From: Burkholderia cepacia | GTDB lineage: Bacteria > Pseudomonadota > Gammaproteobacteria > Burkholderiales > Burkholderiaceae | NCBI RefSeq assembly: GCF_029962485.1 | Contig: NZ_CP073637.1 | Coordinates: 2,418,001 to 2,482,000, forward strand | Direction of reading: 5' to 3' | DNA: 64,000 nt | Shown here: piece by piece, positions 45,700 to 55,521 of the stretch | Layout: each line of letters opens with the position of its first letter | Position numbering within the stretch: the first letter of the stretch is position 1 | The notes under the pieces: model-generated | The model's database searches: none | What the model was told of the DNA's origin: nothing | The model's input: the letters and a program-made list of their open reading frames with translations, nothing else | Made by a program: the position numbers and the translations under genes

Positions 45700-46596
45700 A
45701 TGTTGACCCACTTGGAGCGGCTGGAGGCCGAAAGCATCCACATCATGCGCGAGGTGGTGGCCGAGAGCGAGAACCCGGTGATGCTGTATTCGATCGGCAA
45801 GGACAGCTCGGTCATGCTGCATCTCGCGATGAAGGCGTTCTACCCGGCGAAGCCGCCCTTTCCGCTGCTGCACGTCGATACGACGTGGAAATTCCGCGAA
45901 ATGATCGCGTTTCGCGACGAGACGGCCGCGCGCCTCGGCCTCGACCTGCGCGTGCACATCAACCCCGAGGGCGTCGAGAACGACATCAACCCGTTCACGC
46001 ACGGCTCGGCTGTGCACACCGACGTGTGGAAGACGCAGGGGCTCAAGCAGGCGCTCGATCACTACGGCTTCGACGCCGCGTTCGGTGGCGCGCGCCGCGA
46101 CGAGGAGAAATCGCGCGCGAAGGAGCGCATCGTATCGCTGCGCTCGGAACAGCACCGCTGGGACCCGAAGCGCCAGCGCCCGGAGCTCTGGTCGCTGTAC
46201 AACGCGCGCAAACGCAAGGGTGAAAGCCTGCGCGTGTTCCCGATCTCGAACTGGACCGAGCTCGACATCTGGCAGTACATCCAGCTTCACGACATTCCGA
46301 TCGTGCCGCTCTACTACGCGAAGGAACGGCCCGTCGTCGAACGCGACGGCGCGTTGATCATGGTCGACGATGAACGATTGCCGCTGCGCGACGGCGAGCA
46401 GCCGCAGATGCGCAAGGTGCGCTTTCGCACGCTCGGCTGCTATCCGCTGACGGGCGCGATCGACAGCGATGCGAGCTCGCTCGACGACATCCTGCAGGAA
46501 ATGCGCGAGACGCGCACATCCGAGCGTCAAGGACGACTGATCGACAGCGATTCGGCCGGTTCGATGGAAAAGAAGAAACAGGAGGGATATTTCTGA
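45700..46596 (+). CDS. cysD: Sulfate adenylyltransferase subunit 2 (ATP sulfurylase small subunit)
   Basis: 298 residues. [13 protein letters not shown] (from residue 30) is the PP-loop that binds ATP, and [34 protein letters not shown] and the C-terminal [12 protein letters not shown] are CysD/NodP signatures. With CysN it makes adenosine 5'-phosphosulfate from ATP and sulfate. AAGGAGA precedes the ATG at 45700. It overlaps cysNC by one base (TGATG). The location beside a sulfotransferase, with APS kinase fused downstream and no cys reductase genes, suggests supply of PAPS for sulfation rather than for cysteine synthesis. Confidence 0.96.
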   Translation: MLTHLERLEAESIHIMREVVAESENPVMLYSIGKDSSVMLHLAMKAFYPAKPPFPLLHVDTTWKFREMIAFRDETAARLGLDLRVHINPEGVENDINPFTHGSAVHTDVWKTQGLKQALDHYGFDAAFGGARRDEEKSRAKERIVSLRSEQHRWDPKRQRPELWSLYNARKRKGESLRVFPISNWTELDIWQYIQLHDIPIVPLYYAKERPVVERDGALIMVDDERLPLRDGEQPQMRKVRFRTLGCYPLTGAIDSDASSLDDILQEMRETRTSERQGRLIDSDSAGSMEKKKQEGYF

Positions 46597-48518
46597 TGGC
46601 ACACGTACTCATTGCGCCCGACGAGCTCGCGCGCCACACCCCCGAAGCGCCCGCGACCGGCGACGCGCCCACGCAAACCCAGGACCTGCTGCGGTTCATC
46701 ACGTGCGGCAGCGTCGACGACGGCAAGAGCACGCTGATCGGCCGCCTGCTGTACGAGTCGAACATGCTGTTCGACGACCAGCTCACGCAGCTCGAAGCCG
46801 ATTCGAAGAAGGTCGGCACGCAAGGCGGCGAACTCGATTTCGCGCTGCTCGTCGACGGCCTGTCGGCCGAGCGCGAGCAAGGGATCACGATCGACGTCGC
46901 GTACCGCTTCTTCGCGACCGCACGACGCAAGTTCATCGTCGCCGATACGCCCGGCCACGAGCAGTACACGCGCAACATGATCACCGGCGCGTCGACCGCC
47001 GATCTCGCGGTGATCCTGATCGATGCGCGCAAGGGCGTGCTCACGCAGACGCGCCGCCATAGCCATCTCGTCGCGCTGATCGGCATCAAGCGCGTCGTGC
47101 TCGCGATCAACAAGATGGATCTGGTCGACTACGACCGGGCCGTGTTCGACCGCATCGACGCCGACTATCGCGCGTTCGCGGCCGAACTCGGGCTCGCGGA
47201 CATCGTCAGTATCCCGATGTCGGCGCTGCGCGGCGACAACGTGATCGCGCCAAGCGCGCGGATGCCGTGGTACACCGGAGCGTCGCTGATGCAGCATCTC
47301 GACCACCTGCCGCTCGCCGCGCGCGTGACGCGCGATGAACCGTTCCGGCTGCCCGTGCAGTGGGTCAACCGTCCGCACCTGAACTTCCGTGGTTATGCGG
47401 GCAGCATCGCGTCGGGCGAGATCCGCGTCGGCGAGCGCGTGCGCGTGCTGCCGTCCGGCAAGGAGAGCCGTGTCGCATCGGTGATCACGCAAAGCGGCGA
47501 CAACGACATCGCGCGCGCCGGCGACGCAGTGACGCTCACGCTCGCCGACGAAATCGACATCAGTCGTGGCGACATGATCGCGAGCGCCGACGCACCGCCG
47601 GAAGTCGCCGACCAGTTCGAGGCGACGCTCGTGTGGATGCACGACGAGCCGATGCTGCCCGGCCGCCCGTATCTCGTGAAGCTCGGCACGCAGACGGTCG
47701 GCGCGACCTGCGCGACGCCGAAGTACAAGATCGACGTGAACACGCGCGAGCATCTCGCCGCGCGCACGCTCGCGCTCAACGAGATCGGCGTGTGCAACCT
47801 GAGCTTCGACCGGCCCGTCGCGTTCGATCCGTACGACCGCAACCGTCATACGGGCGGCTTCATCGTGATCGACCGCTTCACCAACGACACGGTCGGCGCC
47901 GGGATGCTCCACTTCGCGCTGCGCCGCGCGCACAACGTGCACTGGCAGGCCGTCGACGTCGATCGCGACGCGCGCGCGATGCAGAAGGCGCAGACACCGC
48001 GCATCGTGTGGCTGACGGGGCTGTCGGGCGCCGGCAAGTCGACGATCGCGAACCTCGTCGAGAAGCGGCTGCACGCGCTCGGCAAGCACACGTACCTGCT
48101 TGACGGCGACAACGTGCGGCACGGGCTCAATCGCGATCTCGGCTTCACCGAGGCCGATCGCGTGGAGAACATCCGGCGCGTTTCCGAAGTCGCACGGCTG
48201 ATGCTCGACGCGGGGCTCATCACGCTCGTGTCGTTCATCTCGCCGTTCCGCGCGGAACGCGAGATGGCCCGCGCGCTCGTCGGTCCCGACGAATTCGTCG
48301 AAGTGTTCGTCGACACGCCGCTCTCGGTCGCCGAGGAGCGCGATCCGAAGGGGCTGTACAAGAAGGCGCGGCGCGGCGAGCTGAAGCACTTCACGGGCAT
48401 CGACTCGCCGTACGAGCCGCCCGCGCAGCCCGAACTGCGCGTCGACACGGTGGCCGAGTCGCCGGAGGAAGCCGCCGACCGCATCGTCGCGTACCTGCTG
48501 CGCGAGCGCGCGGCCTAA
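46596..48518 (+). CDS. cysNC: Bifunctional sulfate adenylyltransferase subunit 1 / APS kinase (CysN-CysC fusion)
   Basis: 640 residues in two enzymes. Residues about 30-455 are the CysN GTPase (GSVDDGKST at 38-46, [12 protein letters not shown] and NKMD); residues about 465-640 are APS kinase (GLSGAGKST near 475-483, [15 protein letters not shown], and [10 protein letters not shown]). CysN drives APS formation with CysD; CysC adds the 3'-phosphate to make PAPS. The fusion is that of rhizobial NodQ, which feeds Nod-factor sulfation. The start overlaps the cysD stop by one base. Both P-loops look intact, so both activities are expected. Confidence 0.96.
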   Translation: MAHVLIAPDELARHTPEAPATGDAPTQTQDLLRFITCGSVDDGKSTLIGRLLYESNMLFDDQLTQLEADSKKVGTQGGELDFALLVDGLSAEREQGITIDVAYRFFATARRKFIVADTPGHEQYTRNMITGASTADLAVILIDARKGVLTQTRRHSHLVALIGIKRVVLAINKMDLVDYDRAVFDRIDADYRAFAAELGLADIVSIPMSALRGDNVIAPSARMPWYTGASLMQHLDHLPLAARVTRDEPFRLPVQWVNRPHLNFRGYAGSIASGEIRVGERVRVLPSGKESRVASVITQSGDNDIARAGDAVTLTLADEIDISRGDMIASADAPPEVADQFEATLVWMHDEPMLPGRPYLVKLGTQTVGATCATPKYKIDVNTREHLAARTLALNEIGVCNLSFDRPVAFDPYDRNRHTGGFIVIDRFTNDTVGAGMLHFALRRAHNVHWQAVDVDRDARAMQKAQTPRIVWLTGLSGAGKSTIANLVEKRLHALGKHTYLLDGDNVRHGLNRDLGFTEADRVENIRRVSEVARLMLDAGLITLVSFISPFRAEREMARALVGPDEFVEVFVDTPLSVAEERDPKGLYKKARRGELKHFTGIDSPYEPPAQPELRVDTVAESPEEAADRIVAYLLRERAA

Positions 48519-48523
48519 GCGCC

Positions 48524-48555
48524 GCAGGCGGGCGGCCCGATGGTTGCCCGCCTGC
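48524..48555 (+). terminator. Hairpin after cysNC
   Basis: A perfect 10-bp stem (48524-48533 with 48546-48555) with a 12-base loop begins 6 bp after the cysNC stop. No clear T-run follows, so termination may be partial and the regulator downstream may be read through. Confidence 0.45.
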
Positions 48556-48648
48556 CCGCGTCGTCTACTCCGTTCGGATGACGCGGGCCGCCAGCCGGCC
48601 GGTATGCTGGTCCGGGAACCCCTCATCCCGACCAAGGAGAACACGAGC

Positions 48649-49836
48649 ATGCGGATCGCGCTGGCGCCCGGCGATACGGCCACGCACGACGGCTTCGATG
48701 ACGCGGCCTGGACGGCGCGCGAACTCAGCGCGTGGCTCGGGCTCGTCTATCAGGGGCCGTCGGAAGCGACGCCGTGGGCCGGCTTTCTCGAAGCGGCTCG
48801 CGTGCGGCTCGACGCGAGCTTCACGACGCTCGTGCTGCGCAATCCGGGCGGCGCACGGCACGGGCTCATCATCAACGCGTCGACGCACGGCCCGCTGCTG
48901 CCCGGCGAGCCGTCGTACAGCGAGCAGTTCTATGCGCTGTGCCCGTTTCTCGACCAACCGCCTGGCCAGGTCTTCACGGCCGACCGGCTGTTCGGCGAAA
49001 CCGCATGGCGCGCGCACGACTTCTACCGGCAGTACCTGCAGCCGCTCGACCTGCGCTACATCCTCGGTGCGAACCTGCGCGGCGAACGCGGCGTCGAGTG
49101 CGCGTTCTTCGTGAGCCGCGCACACGGCAGCCGCGATTTCGACGCCGCCGAGCGCGCGCAGGTCGCGACGCTGCTGCCGCACTTGCAGCGCGCGGTCGAG
49201 CTGCATGCGGCATTCGATGTGCTCGATGCCGAACGCGCGCTGTACGCGGGCACCGTCGACCGGCTCGATGTCGGCACCGCGATCGTCGACGAGGACGGCC
49301 GTGTGATCAAGCGCAACCGCATCGCCGAACGGCTGATCGAGCAGCAGGACGGGCTGTGCGTACGCCAGGAGCGGCTCCACGCGTCGTGCCCGCTCGACGA
49401 GCGCCGGCTGCAAAAGGCGCTGCAGGCCGCGCTCGAGCATTTCCGCGCCGGTGCGCTCACGCGCATCGAAGCCACCACGCTGTCGCGCCCCGGCGGCGCA
49501 ATGCCGCTGAGCGTGCTACTGCGCCCGCTCGCGCCCTATCGCGGCGCCGAGGACCGCCAGCACCGGCCGGCCGTCGCGGTGTTCGTGCGCGATCCCGCGT
49601 CGTCGCCGCAGACGTCGCGCGACATGCTGCACCGGCTGTTCCGGCTCACGCCGATGGAAACCGAGATCGCGCTGCTGCTCGTCGACGGGCTGACGCTCGA
49701 CGAAGCGGCCGCCGCGACGGGCATCACGAAGAACACCGCCCGTGCGCACCTGCGCGGCATCTTCGCGAAAACGGGCGCGACACGGCAGGCCGTGCTCGTG
49801 AAGACGCTGCTCAACAGCGTCGTGTCGATGGCGTAG
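48649..49836 (+). CDS. LuxR-family helix-turn-helix regulator
   Basis: 395 residues. The C-terminal LTPMETEIALLLVDGLTLDE, then AAAATGITKNTARAHLRGIFA, is a LuxR/FixJ-type DNA-binding domain; the large N-terminal part (about 1-320) has no domain that I can name with confidence, though a PAS-like stretch is plausible near 205-320 (GTAIVDEDGRVIKRN). No autoinducer-binding signature or phospho-receiver domain is seen. AAGGAGA precedes the ATG at 48649. It follows cysNC by 130 bp on the same strand and is the best local candidate for the regulator that recognises the sulfation-locus dyad. Confidence 0.85.
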   Translation: MRIALAPGDTATHDGFDDAAWTARELSAWLGLVYQGPSEATPWAGFLEAARVRLDASFTTLVLRNPGGARHGLIINASTHGPLLPGEPSYSEQFYALCPFLDQPPGQVFTADRLFGETAWRAHDFYRQYLQPLDLRYILGANLRGERGVECAFFVSRAHGSRDFDAAERAQVATLLPHLQRAVELHAAFDVLDAERALYAGTVDRLDVGTAIVDEDGRVIKRNRIAERLIEQQDGLCVRQERLHASCPLDERRLQKALQAALEHFRAGALTRIEATTLSRPGGAMPLSVLLRPLAPYRGAEDRQHRPAVAVFVRDPASSPQTSRDMLHRLFRLTPMETEIALLLVDGLTLDEAAAATGITKNTARAHLRGIFAKTGATRQAVLVKTLLNSVVSMA

Positions 49837-50081
49837 CGCGTCAGCGGCCAAGCGCTGGTTGGTCGGCGCTATCCTGACTCAGGTCATACGTCATCAGACA
49901 TTGACGATCATCACACCAGCCTCGTGAAATTCCCCAATATTTGGGCTTTCTCGGGTAAACCCGCGACGTCTTCATCCGCACTCAGGCGTACCATGTCATA
50001 CGACGACATACTACATCGACTGCTACCCAGACGCCGACGCGGGCCGCCGCCCCGTCCGCCGCCGCCCGACCGGAGACACCC

Positions 50082-51449
50082 TTGAACCCGCCCTCGTCCG
50101 CCCTGCCCGGCCGCGACCCGCTCGCGTCCGCCGTCTCGAAAGTGAAGTGGCACGTGCTGCCGCTCGTGCTGATCATGTTCATCGCGAACTACATCGACCG
50201 CGTGAACGTCGGCTTCGTCGATCGCCACCTCGAAGCGTCCATCGGCATCGGCGCAGCGGCGTACGGGCTCGGCGCCGGGTTGTTCTTCGTCGGTTATGCG
50301 TTGTTCGAAGTGCCGTCTAACCTGTTGATGCAGCGTTACGGCGCACGCGTGTGGCTCGCCCGCATCATGGCGACGTGGGGCATCGTCGCGGCCGCGATGG
50401 CGTTCGTATGGAACGACACGTCGTTCTACACGCTGCGCTTCCTGCTCGGCGTGGCCGAGGCCGGTTTCTTCCCGGGCGTCGTGCTGTACCTGTCGCAATG
50501 GCTGCCGCCGCAGGAGCGCGGCAAGGCGATGGCAATCTTCCTCGGCGGCTCCGCGTTCGCGTCGGTGCTGTCCGGGCCCGTGACCGGCGCGTTGCTGTCG
50601 ATCCGCGGCTTCGGCCTCGAAGGCTGGCAGTGGATGTTCCTGATCGAGGGGCTGTTCTCGGTCGCGCTGTGCGGCGCGAGCTGGCTGCTGCTGAAATCGC
50701 ATATCCGCGACGCGACGTGGCTCACGGCCGAAGAACGCACGGCGCTTCAGAACGCGCTCGACGAGGAACGCGCGGCGCGCGACGTACGCTCGAACGTGCC
50801 GGTGCGCGCCACCGCGCTGCTGCGCGACCCGCAGATCATGCTGTTCTGCTTCCTGTACTTCTCGATCCAGCTGACGATCTACGCGGCCACGTTCTGGCTG
50901 CCGACGATCATCCGCAAGATGGGTGGCCTCACCGATTTCCAGGTCGGCCTGTACAACACGATTCCGTGGATGATCGCGATCGGCGCAATGTACGGCTTCG
51001 CCGTGCTGTCGTCGAAGTGGAAGCACCCGCAGCGCTGGCTCGCCTGTGCGCTCGTGCTCGCCGCCTGCGGGCTGTTCGCGTCGACGTCGCACGATCCGGT
51101 GTGGTCGTTCGCGTCGATCTGCTTCGCCGCGCTCGGCTTCAAGGCCGCGTCGTCGCTGTTCTGGCCGATCCCGCAAGGCTATCTCGACACGCGCGTGGCC
51201 GCGGCCGTGATCGCGCTGATCAACTCGGTCGGCAACCTCGGTGGTTTCGTCGCGCCGACGGCGTTCGGCTATCTGAAGCAACATACGGGTTCGATCACGG
51301 GCGGCCTGTATGCGCTCGCGATCGCTTCGCTCGTCGCCGCGGTCGCCGCGCTGTTCGCTCGCACGCACCGGCGCAGCGATCCGCCGCGTGGCCTGCCGGC
51401 CGACGCATCCTTCACGAACACTTCGATGCTCCGCCATGCCGAACACTGA
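50082..51449 (+). CDS. MFS transporter, anion:cation symporter (ACS) type
   Basis: 455 residues counting from a TTG start, with twelve predicted helices. FIANYIDRVNVGFV in helix 1 and GVAEAGFFPGVVLYLSQWLP in helix 4 are signatures of the ACS branch (GudP, GarP, ExuT and phthalate or tartrate carriers). GGAG lies seven bases before TTG 50082; no ATG occurs before the first helix. The gene overlaps the lactonase-like gene by 14 bp, which suggests uptake and first processing of a sugar acid or its lactone. The 245 bp before it hold the short direct repeat GTCATACG (49883 and 49995), a weak operator candidate. Confidence 0.9.
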   Translation: MNPPSSALPGRDPLASAVSKVKWHVLPLVLIMFIANYIDRVNVGFVDRHLEASIGIGAAAYGLGAGLFFVGYALFEVPSNLLMQRYGARVWLARIMATWGIVAAAMAFVWNDTSFYTLRFLLGVAEAGFFPGVVLYLSQWLPPQERGKAMAIFLGGSAFASVLSGPVTGALLSIRGFGLEGWQWMFLIEGLFSVALCGASWLLLKSHIRDATWLTAEERTALQNALDEERAARDVRSNVPVRATALLRDPQIMLFCFLYFSIQLTIYAATFWLPTIIRKMGGLTDFQVGLYNTIPWMIAIGAMYGFAVLSSKWKHPQRWLACALVLAACGLFASTSHDPVWSFASICFAALGFKAASSLFWPIPQGYLDTRVAAAVIALINSVGNLGGFVAPTAFGYLKQHTGSITGGLYALAIASLVAAVAALFARTHRRSDPPRGLPADASFTNTSMLRHAEH

Positions 51450-52482
51450 CCGCCTGACCGTCGTCGTCTCGAATGCCGCCGACGGCGACCTCGCCACGTT
51501 CTCCCTCGCCGGCGACGGTACACTCGCGCCGCTCGCGCGCTACCCGGCGGCCGACGTCGCGATGCCGATCGCCGTACAGGCCGACCACGCGCGGCTGTAC
51601 GTCGCGACGCGCGGCGAACAGCCGACGATCGTCGCCTTCCGCATCGCCGTCACGGGTGCGCTCGCGCGCATCGGCACGACCGCGATCGACGCGAGCCACG
51701 CGTACCTGTCGCTCGACCGCAGCGGCCGCTGGCTGCTCGGCGCGTCGTACGGCGGGAATTCGCTGAGCCTCTACGACGCCGCGCGCATCCGCGACGGCGA
51801 CGGTACGCCGCTGCAGGTCGCGGGCGGCATCGCGAACGCGCACTCGGTGATCGTGTCGCCGGACAACCGTTTCGCGTACGTCAGCTCGCTCGGCTCGGAT
51901 CGCGTGTTCGGCTTCGCGCTCGTCGAGGATGCGGCCGGCCTGCGTGCGGTCGAGCACGGCGAAACGCGCGTGCCGGCCGGTTTCGGCCCGCGTCACCTGC
52001 AGTTCGCGGATGACGGCCGCACGCTCATCGTCGTCAGCGAATTCCAGGCCACGCTCGCGACCTTTGCACGCGACCCCGACACCGGACGGCTCGGCGATGC
52101 GCACGTGAGCCCGCGCCATCCGACCGTCGCCGAACTCACGCCAGGCCATGCGCGGCCGCCAGCACCCGCCGAGCCTTCCGTCTGGGCCGCCGACCTGCAC
52201 CTGACGCCCGACGAACGCTTCGCGTATGTCAGCGAGCGCACGTCGAGCCGCCTGCTCTGCTATCGCCGCAACGAAGACGGGGCGTTCGAACCCGCTCACG
52301 CGACGGCGACCGAGACGCAGCCGCGCGGGTTCGCGATCGATCCGTCGGGACGCTGGCTCGTCGCCTGCGGCGAACAGTCGGAACACGTGGCGGTGTATGC
52401 AATCGCACCGGACGACGGTGCGCTGACGCCGCACGCACGCGTGCCGGGCGGACGCGGCGCGAACTGGATCGCGATCGTCTGA
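51436..52482 (+). CDS. Lactonase family beta-propeller protein
   Basis: 348 residues without a signal peptide. Repeated segments such as AYLSLDRSGRWLLGASYGGNSL, SVIVSPDNRFAYVSSLGSDRV and LHLTPDERFAYVSERTSSRL give the seven-bladed propeller of the 6-phosphogluconolactonase/Lactonase (PF10282) family. Members hydrolyse sugar lactones or related cyclic esters. The ATG at 51436 lies 14 bp inside the end of the transporter gene, so the two are coupled. Substrate not known; a sugar-acid lactone fits the neighbour. Confidence 0.88.
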   Translation: MPNTDRLTVVVSNAADGDLATFSLAGDGTLAPLARYPAADVAMPIAVQADHARLYVATRGEQPTIVAFRIAVTGALARIGTTAIDASHAYLSLDRSGRWLLGASYGGNSLSLYDAARIRDGDGTPLQVAGGIANAHSVIVSPDNRFAYVSSLGSDRVFGFALVEDAAGLRAVEHGETRVPAGFGPRHLQFADDGRTLIVVSEFQATLATFARDPDTGRLGDAHVSPRHPTVAELTPGHARPPAPAEPSVWAADLHLTPDERFAYVSERTSSRLLCYRRNEDGAFEPAHATATETQPRGFAIDPSGRWLVACGEQSEHVAVYAIAPDDGALTPHARVPGGRGANWIAIV

Positions 52483-52543
52483 GAAAGGGAAACGTGGGGC
52501 ATGAATCGGCAGGCCCGCCACGCAGGCCGGTGCACGCCCGCGT

Positions 52544-53581
52544 TCAGCGCCGCTCGCTCGGCGCGACGCCCGTCCAGCGCTTGAACGCTCGCGTGAAGTT
52601 CGCGCGATCCGTATAACCGACGCGCGCCGCGATCTCGTCGACCGGCAGGCGCGTGCCTTCGAGCAGCCGCAGCGCGTCGCGCAACCGGATCTCGTCGAGC
52701 AGCGCCGAATAGGTCGCACCGTAATCGGCGAGCTTGCGCTTGAGCGTGCGCGCCGACACATGGAGTTCGCGCGCAACGTCGTCGACCGACGGATAGCCGT
52801 CGTCGCCGCAGATCAGCAGATTGCGCACGCGCTCGACGATGCTCTCCGCATAGCCGAGCCGCGCGAGTTCGGCCTCGCACTGCTGGACGATCATCTGCGC
52901 GGTCTGCGCGTTCGCGGTGCCGATCGGCTCGTCGAGCAGCGCGACGTCGCAACGGATACGGTTCGCGCTCGCATCGAAATGGCAGCGCGGCAGCCGCGCG
53001 CGATAACGCTCGAACCACGGCGGCTCGGGCCATTCGAAGTGAAGTTCGGCACGCGACTGGAGCGTGCGGCCAGGTGCCGGATACAGCAGCGAATTGAACA
53101 GGATCGCGGTCTCGACCAGGAAGTTCTCGACCGCGAACTGACGCAGCCTGCCGAGCGGAAACGCTTCGAGCACGTCGATGTCGACGATGCCGTCGAGCTG
53201 CGCGAGCCGCACCGAGAAGAACGGCACGCGCGTCGGCAGGTAGCGGATGCCGAGCGCGATCGCCTCGCCGAGCGTCGCGCAGCTCATCAGCCCGAAGCCG
53301 ATCAGCCCCGCTTTCGTCAGGCTGCTGCGCAGGCCGATCTCGATTGCAATTGACGGATCGTCCGTCGCGTCGAGCAGATTGAACACGATCGCCGCCTGCT
53401 GCAGCGGCGTGATGCGCGCATCGGGCTGCGCGAGCCGGTCGCGCTCGACGCCCGAGCCGGCGAGAATGCGGCCGCCGTCGATGCCGCGCTCCTCGGCCAG
53501 CATCAGCATGAACAACGCATACGCGGACGACACCGTCGCCTTGTTCAACTGGCGCGCGGCATCCGGGACGGACAGGACCAT
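52544..53581 (-). CDS. AraC-family transcriptional regulator
   Basis: 345 residues. The N-terminal Arabinose_bd-type domain (about 15-215) includes GLRSSLTKAGLIGFGLMSCATLGEAI, typical of the OruR/ArgR-like group, and the C-terminal part (about 250-345) has two helix-turn-helix units, ARELHVSARTLKRKLADYG and IAARVGYTDRANFTRAFKRW. The start at 53581 was chosen over an upstream ATG because the sequence before it overlaps the promoter region. The gene is divergent from the desaturase, and two 17-bp direct repeats lie between them. Confidence 0.92.
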   Translation of the reverse strand: MVLSVPDAARQLNKATVSSAYALFMLMLAEERGIDGGRILAGSGVERDRLAQPDARITPLQQAAIVFNLLDATDDPSIAIEIGLRSSLTKAGLIGFGLMSCATLGEAIALGIRYLPTRVPFFSVRLAQLDGIVDIDVLEAFPLGRLRQFAVENFLVETAILFNSLLYPAPGRTLQSRAELHFEWPEPPWFERYRARLPRCHFDASANRIRCDVALLDEPIGTANAQTAQMIVQQCEAELARLGYAESIVERVRNLLICGDDGYPSVDDVARELHVSARTLKRKLADYGATYSALLDEIRLRDALRLLEGTRLPVDEIAARVGYTDRANFTRAFKRWTGVAPSERR

Positions 53582-53622
53582 GCGGCGGACTCCGGAGCGG
53601 TTTCGGCGGATTGTAGCGTCGC

Positions 53623-53685
53623 TGGCCCGCAATGACACCACGGCGGCACTCTAGCCCGGCGGCCAGCGTGGCCCGAAATGACACC
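53623..53685. promoter_or_regulatory. Pair of 17-bp direct repeats, candidate AraC-type operator
   Basis: TGGCCCGCAATGACACC (53623-53639) and TGGCCCGAAATGACACC (53669-53685) differ at one base and are spaced 46 bp apart, start to start. The second is followed by GTCATT and forms an AATGAC-N3-GTCATT dyad. AraC-family activators bind direct repeats of this kind; the sites lie between the regulator and the desaturase. Confidence 0.65.
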
Positions 53686-53781
53686 GTCATTGGCACGGGC
53701 GGCCCTCGCATGCGGTCCGGCGGGCGCCTATGCTTGTCACATCGGCATTGCGCCCTACTCTTTCCGCACGGATTCCGGTCG

Positions 53782-54891
53782 ATGAGCCAACCCGCACGAA
53801 CCGTCTTTCGCCACGACGCAGACAAGGTCGCGTACGTCCGTCGCGAAGTCAACGCCGCGAGCGATGCGATCCGCGCACGCTTTCCGCTGCTCGACAACCA
53901 GAACCTCGTCGGCGCGACCGTGATGGCCGTGTCGGTGAGCGCGATGCTCGCGATCGCATGGCTGTATGCGCGCGGCACGATCGCGTGGTACGTCGCGTTG
54001 CCGCTCGCCGCGTTCGTCACGTCGCTGATCCACGAGCTCGAGCACGACCTGATCCACCTGATGTACTTCAAGAAGACGCCGTGGGCCTATCACCTGATGA
54101 TGGCGCTGTGCTGGCTCACGCGGCCCGGCACGATCAACCCGTGGACGCGGCGGCGCATGCACCTGCATCACCACAAGGTGTCGGGCGGCGAATCGGATCT
54201 CGAGGAATTCGGCATCACGAATGGCGAACGCTGGGGCGTGAAGCGCCTGCTGATGATCGCCGACGGCATGCTCGCCGTCGTGCTGCGGCCGGCCGCGATG
54301 CGTCGCAAGGTGAAGCAGTACGTGGCCGCGCAACCGGTGCAGGATCCGTCGGAACGCCTGCAGCTGCGCGTCGAGCAGGTGTCGTCGTACATGCCGGTCG
54401 GTCACCTGTATTACGCGCTGTGGCATGCGTTCATCGTCTATCACGTCGGCCTGTTCGCGCTGCATGCGTTCGGCTACGCGGTGACGGTGCCGGCCGTCGT
54501 CGAGCGCGTGATGAATGTCGTCGACTTCCTCGCGGTGGTGTGGCTCGGGCCGAACTTCGTGCGCAGCTTCTGCATCAACTTCGTCAGCTCGAACATGCAC
54601 TACTTCGGCGACATCGATTCGCGCAACGTGATCCAGCAAACGCAGGTGCTGAACCCGTGGTGGATGGTGCCGTTCCAGCTGTTCTGCTTCAATTTCGGCA
54701 GCACGCACGCGATCCATCACTTCGTGGTGCGCGATCCGTTCTACATCCGGCAACTGACCGTGCGCACCGCGCATGCGGCGTTACGTGAAGTCGGCGTGCG
54801 CTTCAACGACGTCGGCACGTTCGCGCGTGCGAATCGCTGGGGCGGTTATCGTCCGTCGCGCGTTCCGCGTCAGGCACCGGCCGACGCGTAA
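53782..54891 (+). CDS. Membrane fatty acid desaturase family protein
   Basis: 369 residues. Three histidine boxes are present: H84-ELE-H88, H127-L-HHH (129-131) and HAIHH near residue 315, set among four or more membrane segments. They bind the di-iron centre of acyl-lipid or acyl-CoA desaturases, hydroxylases and related oxygenases. The product is expected in the inner membrane; its substrate is unknown. The start at 53782 was chosen by the fit to family length; no strong ribosome-binding site is seen. It is divergent from an AraC regulator with direct-repeat operators, so its expression is likely inducible. Confidence 0.9.
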   Translation: MSQPARTVFRHDADKVAYVRREVNAASDAIRARFPLLDNQNLVGATVMAVSVSAMLAIAWLYARGTIAWYVALPLAAFVTSLIHELEHDLIHLMYFKKTPWAYHLMMALCWLTRPGTINPWTRRRMHLHHHKVSGGESDLEEFGITNGERWGVKRLLMIADGMLAVVLRPAAMRRKVKQYVAAQPVQDPSERLQLRVEQVSSYMPVGHLYYALWHAFIVYHVGLFALHAFGYAVTVPAVVERVMNVVDFLAVVWLGPNFVRSFCINFVSSNMHYFGDIDSRNVIQQTQVLNPWWMVPFQLFCFNFGSTHAIHHFVVRDPFYIRQLTVRTAHAALREVGVRFNDVGTFARANRWGGYRPSRVPRQAPADA

Positions 54892-54900
54892 CGCGCCAAA

Positions 54901-55521
54901 TCATTCGCCGATCGGCGGCATCGGGCCCTGCCCGCGGATCCACGACCAGTTCGCGAGTTCGGCCATTTCCTTGTCGCCGCGGCTGTCGCCGTACGCGAAC
55001 AACTGCTTCGGCGGCCGGTTGCCCCACCATCCGCGCAGCCGCACGACCTTCTGCGGCCCCCAGCAGTTCTCACCGTCGAGCCGACCGGCGAACCTGCCGC
55101 CCTCGAACGCAAGCTGCGTCGCGAGCACCGCATCGAAGCCGGCCGTCTTCGCCCACTTCTCCAGATACAGCGACGGCGACGCGCTCACCAGCACGACTTC
55201 GTGCCCGCGCGCCCGATGCTCGCGAATGCGGTCGAGCATTTCCGGACGCACGAGGCCCGGCAGATAGCTGTCGACGAACGTGCGCGCCTGCGCATCGAGC
55301 GCGTCCTTGCGGATCGGCCCGAATGCGAACGACGCGAACTTCGCCTTCGCGTCGCCGCGCGACAGCAGCCCGGCCTTCATCGCGATGATCCACGGCAACG
55401 CGCGCAGCCCGGCCCATGCAAAGCGCGGCGTGCCGACCGCGTAGCGGACGAAATGGCGAAAGCTGTCGGTAGTCGTGATGGTGCCGTCGAAATCGAACGC
55501 GGCGACGATGCGGTCAGTCAT
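54901..55521 (-). CDS. HAD-IB family phosphatase
   Basis: 206 residues. FDFDGTITTTDSF gives the nucleophile Asp10 and Asp12, LVSASPSLYLEKWA the motif II Ser, and YGDSRGDKEMAELA the metal-binding Asp pair. The fold is that of the SerB/CicA-like HAD-IB hydrolases, which act on small phosphate esters or phospholipid head groups. It ends 9 bp from the convergent desaturase stop. It lies 135 bp after the tellurite-linked block on the same strand, and may be an independent gene. Confidence 0.9.
   Translation of the reverse strand: MTDRIVAAFDFDGTITTTDSFRHFVRYAVGTPRFAWAGLRALPWIIAMKAGLLSRGDAKAKFASFAFGPIRKDALDAQARTFVDSYLPGLVRPEMLDRIREHRARGHEVVLVSASPSLYLEKWAKTAGFDAVLATQLAFEGGRFAGRLDGENCWGPQKVVRLRGWWGNRPPKQLFAYGDSRGDKEMAELANWSWIRGQGPMPPIGE

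Noticed and set aside
48544..48648. N-terminal extension of the LuxR-type regulator
   Set aside because: It is Arg/Pro-rich, includes the hairpin after cysNC, and the ATG at 48649 has AAGGAGA before it.
46527..48683. 718-codon open frame on the minus strand opposite cysNC
   Set aside because: Composition is that of an antisense shadow, and both CysN and CysC motifs are intact on the plus strand.
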